Shown here in pieces: positions 1 through 7,950 of a stretch of 64,000 nt of DNA (the stretch's first letter is position 1; every line of letters begins with the position of its first letter). Source of the DNA: an uncultured Prevotellaceae bacterium (lineage in GTDB: Bacteria; Bacteroidota; Bacteroidia; Bacteroidales; Bacteroidaceae); assembly GCA_946406435.1 (NCBI GenBank), contig CAMJKP010000006.1:1-64000 (forward strand), in the 5' to 3' direction. The translations under genes and the position numbers were made by a program. A model generated the notes under the pieces. It was not told the origin of the DNA and searched no databases. It saw only the letters and a list, made by a program, of their open reading frames with translations.

Positions 1-2008
1 ACATCTGCTTTGTCACACACTTCATGAAACGATCCTTGAAACTGATAAACATACGTAGCTTGGCAACCTTCGGATCATTCTGCTCTGATGCCTTGCCAAA
101 CCAGAAGTTCATATAACTTTGAGCACTGTCACGCTCATCCTTCATATAATAGGTGAGAATCTGATTGATAAGAATCTCACGACGGTTCTTCTGTGCGACA
201 TCAGTATTGCGAGCAGGTCTTCCCTGTACTCTTGAACTACGAGTGTTAATGAAAGGACGAAGGATTTCAAGATCCGGAGCACCTTCCTTCATCTTAAGAA
301 TCGCCATTCTGTTTGCACAATACATAGCAAACTTCACATTCTCATAACCTAAGTCTTTTGTGACATGTCTGTATGCGAGTCGGGTAATGATATCCTGATC
401 CTCCTTGTCTTCAATCACATCAAAGAGGTTATAATAGTCACCATCAGAAAGATCTTCCTTACCATCAATAAGGTTTTGCTTGTGCTCATAATAGAAAGCA
501 GCAACCTCAGGACCATTCATGATATGCTTACGCTCGTAACGATAGGTACAACGCATACGACGCATTGACTCAAGAATTGGTACAATGTTTGTGTCATAGA
601 AAGGAAGTATTCTAATACTACCCTCACCTGAAGGAATTACAGCACGAAGAGAGTCTGCTTTATCCTTGTTTCCTTCTTCATCAAGCTGCTTCGCAACATC
701 ATCCCAGCTATATACCCTTGGAGCCTGCTTTGAGAAATTAACGTCAGCTTTACCAAGACCATTGCGGAGAATGTTATAAGCAACATCAAGACGACCAGAA
801 GCGAGCTTACGGTTTGCCTCAAAACCGCCATCAGGAGATGCGGTAGCCTCAATAGATACCTGCATCAGGAGGTCACCATAAGATCTCAACTCATCAAGGA
901 ATGTCTCCTTGATAGAATCATTCTGAGCATCCTGAATAAGGACAGACTTACCAACCTGGAAACGAAGTTTGATATCCTGATTCTTAGTCTCAAAGTTCTC
1001 ATCAGCCTGAGTTGCAAACTCATCAAGATCCATATCAGCCTGTGAGACTGCAAGGTTAAGGAATTTATAATAGTTCTTCTTTGTACAAGAAGACTGACTT
1101 GCCCATTCTGCGAGATAAATATGATGATAATCAGCCACCTCAACAAGGTATGGGAACTTATAGTCCATACTTGGAGTGCGCTTCCTATAAACCACAGTTG
1201 TATCAATATCTACACGATTGTGGAGATTCAAAATGATGTTACTAGAATAATAATCCTTCAACTTATCGTTCTTACGATAGTTGTAGCCCATACGACGGTT
1301 CTGAAGTTCATGATATTCAGCACCTTCATAACAAAGGCCCTTTACGTAGTCAACAGAGTCACCAGTTTCACACTCTACAGCATATGGCTGAATAATAAGA
1401 CGAGAGTCTTCTGCAACCGTACCAGCTGGAAGGTGTACTACAATTGGAATATAACAATTAATACCATCGTCAAGAGCTGGAGCTGCAACAAGACTCAAAG
1501 TATCACGGCTCTGACCTTGTACCTCAACGTTACTAAGAGTATGATTACCCTTAAAGTCAATCTTCTTCTCATGAACGTGAACATATTCAGTCTGACCAGC
1601 AACAGTTTCAATAACAATGAAGTCTGCACCATCAGAGGTAAGGTCATCGTCAGGATCGAAAGAAGTTATAAGCAATGCCATTCCCGGATACAAAACGCGA
1701 ACATTGAAAGTACCGTTAGCCTTTGACTTCTTGAAGGTCAGTTTATTCTTAGTAACGGCTTCATCAAAAGCAAGAGGATTGGTACCATTTGAAATCTCAG
1801 GCATTGTTGCCTCAAGAATAGCCTTTATATCATTTGCCTTCTTCGCAGTTTTGAAGAGAGCATAACGAAGTGGCTTGGTGGTAACCTCATCACCAGTCTT
1901 AAACTGAACCTTGACACTAGCAGTAAATGGCTCATCGCTCTGTGCCATAAGTGTATTACTTACGACAAAAAGCAACATTGTCAAAAGGATAAATAATTTC
2001 TTCATCAT
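1..2008 (-). CDS. OmpA-like outer-membrane protein, partial (runs off window start)
   Basis: The reading frame opens at the double ATG at 2003-2008 (MMKKLF) with a clear signal peptide ending in LMAQ, and stays open to base 1, so the C-terminus lies outside the window. Around residues 335-420 there is an OmpA-like stretch: GKSVLIQDAQND, then IEATASPDGGFEANRKLASG, which follows the peptidoglycan-binding pattern of family OmpA (IxGxASPxGxxxxNxxLSxxRA). The upstream part is beta-rich and unrecognised. It is the last visible gene of a leftward operon with two DUF3575 proteins and a lipoprotein, 64 bases after the nearest one. Such sets accompany fimbria-like surface assemblies in Bacteroides and relatives. 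A role in anchoring a surface structure to the wall is inference. Confidence 0.75.
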   Translation of the reverse strand, partial: MMKKLFILLTMLLFVVSNTLMAQSDEPFTASVKVQFKTGDEVTTKPLRYALFKTAKKANDIKAILEATMPEISNGTNPLAFDEAVTKNKLTFKKSKANGTFNVRVLYPGMALLITSFDPDDDLTSDGADFIVIETVAGQTEYVHVHEKKIDFKGNHTLSNVEVQGQSRDTLSLVAAPALDDGINCYIPIVVHLPAGTVAEDSRLIIQPYAVECETGDSVDYVKGLCYEGAEYHELQNRRMGYNYRKNDKLKDYYSSNIILNLHNRVDIDTTVVYRKRTPSMDYKFPYLVEVADYHHIYLAEWASQSSCTKKNYYKFLNLAVSQADMDLDEFATQADENFETKNQDIKLRFQVGKSVLIQDAQNDSIKETFLDELRSYGDLLMQVSIEATASPDGGFEANRKLASGRLDVAYNILRNGLGKADVNFSKQAPRVYSWDDVAKQLDEEGNKDKADSLRAVIPSGEGSIRILPFYDTNIVPILESMRRMRCTYRYERKHIMNGPEVAAFYYEHKQNLIDGKEDLSDGDYYNLFDVIEDKEDQDIITRLAYRHVTKDLGYENVKFAMYCANRMAILKMKEGAPDLEILRPFINTRSSRVQGRPARNTDVAQKNRREILINQILTYYMKDERDSAQSYMNFWFGKASEQNDPKVAKLRMFISFKDRFMKCVTKQM

Positions 2009-2072
2009 TCTTATATCTGCACCTAAACTGACAGATGACTATTATTGATTATACAAACTGTATATAAATTGC

Positions 2073-2636
2073 TTACTTTAAAACGTATGAGATCGAGATA
2101 CCAATTCTCGTAGGCAGGAGATAGTATCCACTGGCATTTGCCTGGGTTATACCATTATCTGCTGAATCCTGATCATATCTAGAACCAACAAAATTTTCCT
2201 TTTGATTATAGTATATAGCGCCATAACCTGCATGGAAGTCAAGACTAAGACGAGGAGTAATGTTATATACATAACCAAATGTTAAGCCACCACCAACAGC
2301 ATCACCTCTGTAAGTCTTATTCTTCCATTCAATATCATAACGTCCACCTATAGCGCCTATACCCATGAAGATTCCATGAACAGGTCGGTTAGAAAGATAG
2401 TAACGGAACTCTGGTTGAATAACTGTTGCCTCGATATTTTTTCCCAATCCCTTCCATGCATAAATAAAATTCACGCCAAAAGAGGTCTTGTTACCTGTAA
2501 CTATTTCCATACCAAGCGATGGAGCCATACAAGCATCCATTGCCAGATCAGTATTTAAAGCTACCATCTGAGCTTTAGCACTCAGAGATATAACAACAGC
2601 ACATACTATAGAGAGTATTTTCTTCATTCTTTTCAC
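2073..2636 (-). CDS. DUF3575 family outer-membrane beta-barrel protein
   Basis: This 187-residue protein has a signal peptide (MKKILSIVCAVVISLSAKAQ) and then alternating amphipathic strands typical of small outer-membrane barrels. The pattern LNTDLAMDACMAPSLGMEI followed by PEFRYYLSNRP, GIFMGIGAIGGRYDI and a terminal strand ending SISYVLK matches the DUF3575 family, which is found near fimbrial and OmpA genes in Bacteroidales. It starts 4 bases after the stop of the preceding lipoprotein gene, so the two are co-transcribed. M4 (2627) is an alternative start. Function is unknown beyond an outer-membrane location. Confidence 0.8.
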   Translation of the reverse strand: MKRMKKILSIVCAVVISLSAKAQMVALNTDLAMDACMAPSLGMEIVTGNKTSFGVNFIYAWKGLGKNIEATVIQPEFRYYLSNRPVHGIFMGIGAIGGRYDIEWKNKTYRGDAVGGGLTFGYVYNITPRLSLDFHAGYGAIYYNQKENFVGSRYDQDSADNGITQANASGYYLLPTRIGISISYVLK

Positions 2637-2640
2637 TTAA

Positions 2641-3537
2641 TTAAAATGTAATATCTCCAAGTTTAATAATACGACGATTTGCCCCATTATCATCTTGACC
2701 ATCAACTACAGTGTAATTAACTGTCCTCTTCTCTGGAGCCGTTGACTTATCAGAATTCAAGAAGCGTACATAAATATTTGCGGTACCACTTTTCGCAACG
2801 CCAAGTACGAGCAAAGATTTCTTCAAATCCTTCTTTCCACCCTTCTTAACACCACTATATGTAAGAAGTCCTTTTATTTTTTTACCAAGAGAAGAACCAT
2901 TTGGGCGTTTTTTTGCAACGATATCGCATATCTCCACATAGATTTTATCAATATAATTATCATTTGACGTTACAGAACCAGAGATAAGATAATCCGTTGT
3001 AAGCGTATAAGGCTTTTGTGTTGTAACACTTACATTCTGTCCCAATTTAACATCTACCAACATTGTAGAGTCACCACGAAGAACACCTCCACGGAGTTTT
3101 GCATACTCACCAGAAAGAGCATTCTTGACTCCTTCATCAGTAATACTACTCAAATCATCTATCTTATGCCCAATTTTCACATCACCATAATAGAGATCAT
3201 CCATTGGAAGTTTCTTGAAATCCAATTTCTCATAGTCAAAATCTGCTTCATCCCTATTAATTACATAGAACTTATATTTACCGACAGGGACGTTCATCTT
3301 ATTTTCTCCATTGAGATTATAAGTAAAAGCCTTATTATAGAATCCCATAGCATTTGTAGCAAAAACAATTGGAGTACCCTGCCAATCAGAATGCATATTC
3401 AATGTAATGGTCGTACTCTGCTTCTGCTCCTCAAGTTCAACGTCAGAAATCATATCAACTTGCGAACATGAAACAAGAGAGGCTGAAACCACAGCTACTG
3501 ACAATATATTCTTAAATATCTTATTCATATTTATCAT
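2641..3537 (-). CDS. Surface lipoprotein, fimbrial-cluster type (DUF5119-like)
   Basis: This is a 298-residue lipoprotein with lipobox SLVSC near residue 24 and acidic residues after the cysteine. The first domain resembles fimbrillin-associated lipoproteins: an N-terminal beta-sandwich with WQGTPIVFATNAMGFYNKA and VGKYKFYVINRDE. DUF5119 members with this look sit beside DUF3575 and OmpA genes. That family assignment is from memory of the pattern and is not secure. The start is either 3537 (MINM) or 3528 (MNKIFK). It lies 6 bases after the coiled-coil barrel gene and 4 bases before the DUF3575 gene, in a tight operon. The most likely role is as a surface-exposed accessory subunit. Confidence 0.6.
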   Translation of the reverse strand: MINMNKIFKNILSVAVVSASLVSCSQVDMISDVELEEQKQSTTITLNMHSDWQGTPIVFATNAMGFYNKAFTYNLNGENKMNVPVGKYKFYVINRDEADFDYEKLDFKKLPMDDLYYGDVKIGHKIDDLSSITDEGVKNALSGEYAKLRGGVLRGDSTMLVDVKLGQNVSVTTQKPYTLTTDYLISGSVTSNDNYIDKIYVEICDIVAKKRPNGSSLGKKIKGLLTYSGVKKGGKKDLKKSLLVLGVAKSGTANIYVRFLNSDKSTAPEKRTVNYTVVDGQDDNGANRRIIKLGDITF

Positions 3538-3543
3538 CCACGA

Positions 3544-5250
3544 TTATTTGTTATTCTTCGCAGCCTTTGCAGCAGCCTTAGCCTCTGCTTCAGCTCTCTT
3601 CTTTGCTTCCTTCTCAGCCTTAGCAGCTTCCTTCTCAGCCTTAGCCTTTGCCTTAGCCTCTTCCTGAGCTCTCTTCTTAGCTTCACGCTCAGCCTTTGCA
3701 GCTTCAGCCTGAGCATCAGCGTCAACACCACCATTGAGGGATTGACTCTGCTTCTTCAACTGCTCTTCACGCTTCTTCTTCTGTTCTTTTTCCTGCTGTT
3801 CAAGATAGCGTTGCCACTCCTTCTTCTCGGCTTGACGCTTCTTTTCCTTAGCAGCCTGCTGAGCTTCACGTTCCTTCTGGAGAGCCTTCTGTTCAGCATC
3901 GTACTTTCTCTGCTCAGCATAAGCCTCATTCATACGCTTACGCTTCTCAGCCTCGTACTTTCTGTCCTCCTCAGCCATCTGCTTCTCCATCTTACGCTCC
4001 TCTGCAGCCTGTTGTTTCAAAAGAGCCTTCTCCTCAGCATCAAGAGCCTTCTCAAGCTTACGCTCCTCAGCCTCCTTCAGCTTATCTGCCTCAATCTGCT
4101 GACGAACCTGCTCCTCAACCTTACGAGCATTAGCCTTATCTACAAGATCCAGACTATCCTCTATAGCCTTCTGTTCCTGAGCTTTGATACGCTCCAAGCG
4201 CTGCTGCTCACGAGCCTGCTCCTGAATCTTACGAGCCTGCTCCTCACGAGCCTTGTCAGCCTTACGCTTCATATCACGTGTATCAGCAAGTTTCTGGTCG
4301 ATAACACTCTCATGATTCCTCATATTTATAATAAGGAGAGAGTCATATTTATTCTGATAGAAACGGTAAATCTTCAGATACTCCATATCACGCTTACGCA
4401 ATTCAGCACGATAGTCGAGTTCTGCAAGTACCTTTTCCTGATATTTCAAGTCAACATCATATCTCCAACGATACTTAGTATATACATTAGCCTTGCCAAC
4501 ACGATATACAAGACCAACGCGAGCTTCGGTCAAAACAGGGAATGGAACAAACTTCAAACCCATATTTTCCCCTTTAATATAAGATGCAGTTTGGCTATCG
4601 TGGCTAAACTTCTCATAATCAGTAAGACAGAAACCTGCGCTGAAACCGAAATCAAGGTCAACGCTCTTTCCGCTTGGGAATATATAAAGAGGACGAATCA
4701 CACCATACTGGAAACCCAAGGTGTAAGCTGTACCCTGAACGCCTTCCTTACCGAAAAGGAAAGAGTAGTCATCATACGCGAAATAGCCGCCACGATACCA
4801 AGTAGTACGTGGATGCTTTGGACGGCGACGACGACCTGAGAGGATTTTCTCATAGGTATGACGATGAGGACCAAGATCATTGGTAGTCTTACGAGTGTGC
4901 CAATAGTTACGGAACTCTGCACGAACCTCCATCAGATTATACACCAGACCTGGATTATAAGTATGCTTTGTATTCCAGTTTGCCCTGACATTCAAACCAA
5001 TGGCATTACGACTCCAGTTATACCTACCGAGGTCATACTCGATACCGACGTTTGCCAAAAGCATCATCCAGTCGAAGCCATTTGTACGAAAGGAAATACG
5101 ATCGCTAAATGTAAGCGAATCAAGCTTATGGTCATCTGCCATCTTCTTCTGCGCAAAAACGCATGAAGATGATACTAGCATCATAAGCAGCACGCAATAT
5201 TTCAGCCCTTTAAAATTCACTGTTTTAATCAAAACTTTAATATATAACAT
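3544..5250 (-). CDS. DUF3575-like outer-membrane barrel fused to a long charged coiled coil
   Basis: The 568-residue protein has a signal peptide ending CVFAQ and a roughly 260-residue barrel-like part. The segment FRTNGFDWMMLLANVGIEYD and the strands after it follow the DUF3575 pattern, including EFRNYWHTRK. From about residue 317 to the end the sequence is almost entirely K, E, R, A and Q in heptad-like runs and must be a long helix or coiled coil. The tail could span the periplasm to reach peptidoglycan or an inner-membrane partner. It is the first gene of the operon, behind a strong promoter at 5384-5419. The antisense strand of the tail is also open for 365 codons, which is a composition artefact. 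Confidence 0.75.
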   Translation of the reverse strand: MLYIKVLIKTVNFKGLKYCVLLMMLVSSSCVFAQKKMADDHKLDSLTFSDRISFRTNGFDWMMLLANVGIEYDLGRYNWSRNAIGLNVRANWNTKHTYNPGLVYNLMEVRAEFRNYWHTRKTTNDLGPHRHTYEKILSGRRRRPKHPRTTWYRGGYFAYDDYSFLFGKEGVQGTAYTLGFQYGVIRPLYIFPSGKSVDLDFGFSAGFCLTDYEKFSHDSQTASYIKGENMGLKFVPFPVLTEARVGLVYRVGKANVYTKYRWRYDVDLKYQEKVLAELDYRAELRKRDMEYLKIYRFYQNKYDSLLIINMRNHESVIDQKLADTRDMKRKADKAREEQARKIQEQAREQQRLERIKAQEQKAIEDSLDLVDKANARKVEEQVRQQIEADKLKEAEERKLEKALDAEEKALLKQQAAEERKMEKQMAEEDRKYEAEKRKRMNEAYAEQRKYDAEQKALQKEREAQQAAKEKKRQAEKKEWQRYLEQQEKEQKKKREEQLKKQSQSLNGGVDADAQAEAAKAEREAKKRAQEEAKAKAKAEKEAAKAEKEAKKRAEAEAKAAAKAAKNNK

Positions 5251-5383
5251 TTTTTAACCCCAAACATGTCTACCACACATAGGAGCATTCTTTCTTCCAC
5301 TTATATCTCCTAACTAATTGAAATTGTAGCAGTTACGGGCGACCCCAATAACAAAATCAGTATGAAGACCCTAAAACTGACTG

Positions 5384-5415
5384 CAAAGTTAAATATTTTT
5401 AATTGAATATGCAAA
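5384..5415 (-). promoter_or_regulatory. Promoter of the DUF3575/OmpA operon
   Basis: Reading leftward, TTTG (5412-5415) is followed after exactly 20 bases by TAACTTTG (5384-5391), the Bacteroidota primary sigma consensus. It leaves a leader of roughly 125 bases before the start at 5250. Confidence 0.75.
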
Positions 5416-5567
5416 CAAATTCTCAACTTTTATATTTTTTTTAACATATCTATTAACTTTTATAAAAAACTCAAAACAACAATACAGACGACACCTTTTC
5501 GTAGAAAGTCTTGTATCATACCCATCTTACGCCCTTCTGTCTCCGTTTCAGAAAAAGGGATTCAGAA

Positions 5568-5622
5568 CGGACTTACAACGGATTTGAAGCGGACTTGAAA
5601 CGGACCTACATCGGACCAGAAT
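5568..5622. repeat. 11-bp phased repeat array, CGGACTT type, five units
   Basis: Five consecutive 11-base units begin CGGA(C/T)(T/C) (5568, 5579, 5590, 5601, 5612), followed by an AT-rich GAATCTAAG segment. It lies in the 410-base gap between two leftward transcription units and matches the right arm of the array at 19557-19682. No partner arm is complete here. The rest of the gap (5420-5567) shows nothing else. Confidence 0.8.
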
Positions 5623-5666
5623 CTAAGAAGTCTCTCAACATTTCAAAAAGTGTCAAACGAGAAATG

Positions 5667-7760
5667 CTACTTCCGTAGGACTTTCTTACCATCGGCAATT
5701 ACAACTCCGTTGTTCTTTTGACCAGCAATACAGCCTTTGAGATCGTATATTCTTTTGTTGCTAACACCCTCACAACCATTCACTTCCATATTATTAATAA
5801 GAGATGCGGTTCCTATGGTTGTTTTTGGGTGATACACACCGCTTGAATAGTAATGTTCTCCGGAAGAGACCGTGTACCAGACATATCTGCTTGCCCCATC
5901 TGTTGTCGGAGTATATTTACCTTCTGACGTCAACGTATTGGAAGGTATCGTCTTGTCGAAATCCTCATAGCATTCAAATTTCACATCCACGCCCTCCAGT
6001 ATCGGAGCATCCTCTGAAAGTGTACCTGTCAAATATGTTTTTAGCACATTATATGCATTAACGATTGCAGACTTCGGAGCATACTTATATGCCCAAAGCG
6101 GTACACCGGCATTACTAACACAGCTAATACACAAAGCAGGCATATCCGTAAACCCATCTATGTTTTGCTCTGCTATAACGCCATAATATGTGACGCCAGA
6201 GATTGTCAACTTAATAAAGGATTTCCCCTCTTGGGTAAACTCCCAAGTTCCCGTCCTGTCTCCTGAAATCTTTCCACCTTCTGAAAGCACTATTGAAATT
6301 GGAGTTGCCTCTGCATAATTTTTATGGTTCAACTTATACGGATGAATCAGCAACTGGTAAGTTCCTGCAACGGCATCATTTGAGTAAAGACGTCCCGTCT
6401 CTATCTGAGCCTGAGTCGTTTTCATTGCTGTATATCTGAAAGGAGAAGCGACTAGCCAACCATATTCATTCTGAAACAACTGACGTACACGAACCTGATG
6501 ATGAACAGTACCGTTGTTAAACTTTGTATGATATACGACAAACGCATTTCCATCAGCATCCACACAAGCTGAATTATGCCCTTCTGCACACTCTCCAACC
6601 GTCATTGTTCCCCAGTTGTTAAAAGCGCCCATAAGTTTCATTCCCTTGTTGGACGTAGAATTTGGGCCGAAGTTTAACTGATAATTGTTAAATATTGCAA
6701 AATTTCCTGAAGCATCCTTATACGGTCCAGTTGGAGAAGAGGAGCGGAACACGCGCATCTCATATCCCCCATCCGGAGCATAGCCACCATAACTCATAAA
6801 GAGATAATAATAACCTCCTATATATTGGATATAAGGTCCCTCGCCTGAAACATAATATCCTCCAGCTATCTTCTTTCCGAAATACTGGTCGGAAGTGGCA
6901 TTGGCATCAAGAGTTGTTCCCGAATAAGTATAGGTATAGTCACGAAGTCCTGTATTTTTGTCGAGTTTCAACATAAAGATTCCTCCCGACCATGAGCCGT
7001 ATGCAAGCCAAAGCTCACCATCCTCATCATAGAAAGAGCAAGGATCTATGCAGTTCGGATAGTATGTTCCCCACTTGCTTCCTGCACTTGAGAAACGAGT
7101 CGGAAGAGAATTAGAGCCTGTCACTATTTGCATATCAGTCTTGGCAACATCCACTTTCTTGCCTGAGTAAGAGACATTGTTAAAACCTCCGAACACAATC
7201 GGAGCCTCATATTTGAAAGGACCTGTAGGACTATCAGCAGTAAGAAGAACTATAACCGATGCCCAGTTATCCCCATTAAGCGAAAGATACATACACCACT
7301 TCTTCATCTGCACATTATATATAATATCCGGTGCCCACATATCTCCGGCTATCCACTCGGAGGCATTAGATGCATAGATTGAACAATAGGCGCCAGCATC
7401 AAAAGAGCCCAACGTCTCGGTGACAATATCAGAGCCTCGTTTCACCTGTACCTCATGAGTAGGGCATGAAGAGAAAGCTGTTTTATAACTTTGGTTAAGG
7501 AAAGCCGAATGTTCTTTGCCTGTATTTACAGCCGACCAATTGACTAAATCCTTGGACTTGGCAACTCCAATATGAGAACCTACAATATAATAGTATGAGT
7601 CAGAGGGATTATAGACAACAGACGGATCATGAACCGCTACATTACCATACGTCTTTGCCTTCTGCATGTTCTGCAGTTGCGAAGACGACAGTTTTGTCTG
7701 TGCAGATAAAGCAACAGGCAATAGCATCCATGACAATAAAAATAATATCCAAAGTTTCAT
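5667..7760 (-). CDS. Secreted GH43 arabinanase-like glycosidase with T9SS-like tail
   Basis: The start at 7760 (MKLWILFLLS, signal peptide to LSAQ) gives 697 residues. A longer reading to 7832 would overlap the promoter at 7802-7833 and is rejected. The five-bladed propeller signature of GH43 is visible: the general base Asp45 in HDPSVVYNP, an Asp in CSFYDEDGELWLAYG, and the acid Glu in SGEGPYIQY. The part after about residue 460 resembles the C-terminal domain of endo-1,5-alpha-L-arabinanases (GTYQLLIHPYKLNHKNYAEA). The last 40 residues (RIYDLKG, then VIADGKKVLRK) look like a type IX secretion sorting tail. The gene is divergent from a GH51 arabinofuranosidase, which supports arabinan or arabinoxylan side-chain breakdown outside the cell. 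Confidence 0.85.
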   Translation of the reverse strand: MKLWILFLLSWMLLPVALSAQTKLSSSQLQNMQKAKTYGNVAVHDPSVVYNPSDSYYYIVGSHIGVAKSKDLVNWSAVNTGKEHSAFLNQSYKTAFSSCPTHEVQVKRGSDIVTETLGSFDAGAYCSIYASNASEWIAGDMWAPDIIYNVQMKKWCMYLSLNGDNWASVIVLLTADSPTGPFKYEAPIVFGGFNNVSYSGKKVDVAKTDMQIVTGSNSLPTRFSSAGSKWGTYYPNCIDPCSFYDEDGELWLAYGSWSGGIFMLKLDKNTGLRDYTYTYSGTTLDANATSDQYFGKKIAGGYYVSGEGPYIQYIGGYYYLFMSYGGYAPDGGYEMRVFRSSSPTGPYKDASGNFAIFNNYQLNFGPNSTSNKGMKLMGAFNNWGTMTVGECAEGHNSACVDADGNAFVVYHTKFNNGTVHHQVRVRQLFQNEYGWLVASPFRYTAMKTTQAQIETGRLYSNDAVAGTYQLLIHPYKLNHKNYAEATPISIVLSEGGKISGDRTGTWEFTQEGKSFIKLTISGVTYYGVIAEQNIDGFTDMPALCISCVSNAGVPLWAYKYAPKSAIVNAYNVLKTYLTGTLSEDAPILEGVDVKFECYEDFDKTIPSNTLTSEGKYTPTTDGASRYVWYTVSSGEHYYSSGVYHPKTTIGTASLINNMEVNGCEGVSNKRIYDLKGCIAGQKNNGVVIADGKKVLRK

Positions 7761-7801
7761 TCTAGTTAAATATTTAGTCTGGTCAGTTAGTATTTCCAGG
7801 G

Positions 7802-7833
7802 CAAAATTACAATTATTTTTCAACATCAACAAA
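7802..7833 (-). promoter_or_regulatory. Promoter of the GH43 gene
   Basis: Reading leftward, TTTG (7830-7833) is followed after 20 bases by TAATTTTG (7802-7809). Transcription would begin near 7795, about 35 bases before the chosen start at 7760, which rules out the upstream ATG at 7832. Confidence 0.75.
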
Positions 7834-7883
7834 TTTTCAAAGATATTTTTTGAGAAACGGCATGATATTTGGTAATTTATTAC

Positions 7884-7891
7884 TATATTTG
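7884..7891 (+). promoter_or_regulatory. -7 box of the GH51 gene
   Basis: TATATTTG fits TAnnTTTG and lies 59 bases before the GH51 start. No TTTG is found 19-21 bases upstream, so this promoter may need an activator. The divergent GH43 and GH51 promoters are about 75 bases apart and could share one. Confidence 0.55.
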
Positions 7892-7950
7892 CACAAAGTT
7901 TACAACTTAAATCATAACAACTAGCTCTAAATTATATCAAAAACAATATT

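Noticed and set aside
1121..1726. 201-codon rightward frame
   Set aside because: Antisense of the OmpA-like gene, which has a signal peptide and conserved motifs.
3742..4839. 365-codon rightward reading frame, leucine- and serine-rich
   Set aside because: It is the antisense of the K/E/A coiled-coil gene at 3544-5250; its composition follows from that codon bias and there is no promoter or signal.
7761..7832. Longer N-terminus for the GH43 protein
   Set aside because: It would overlap a perfect leftward promoter and bury the signal peptide.
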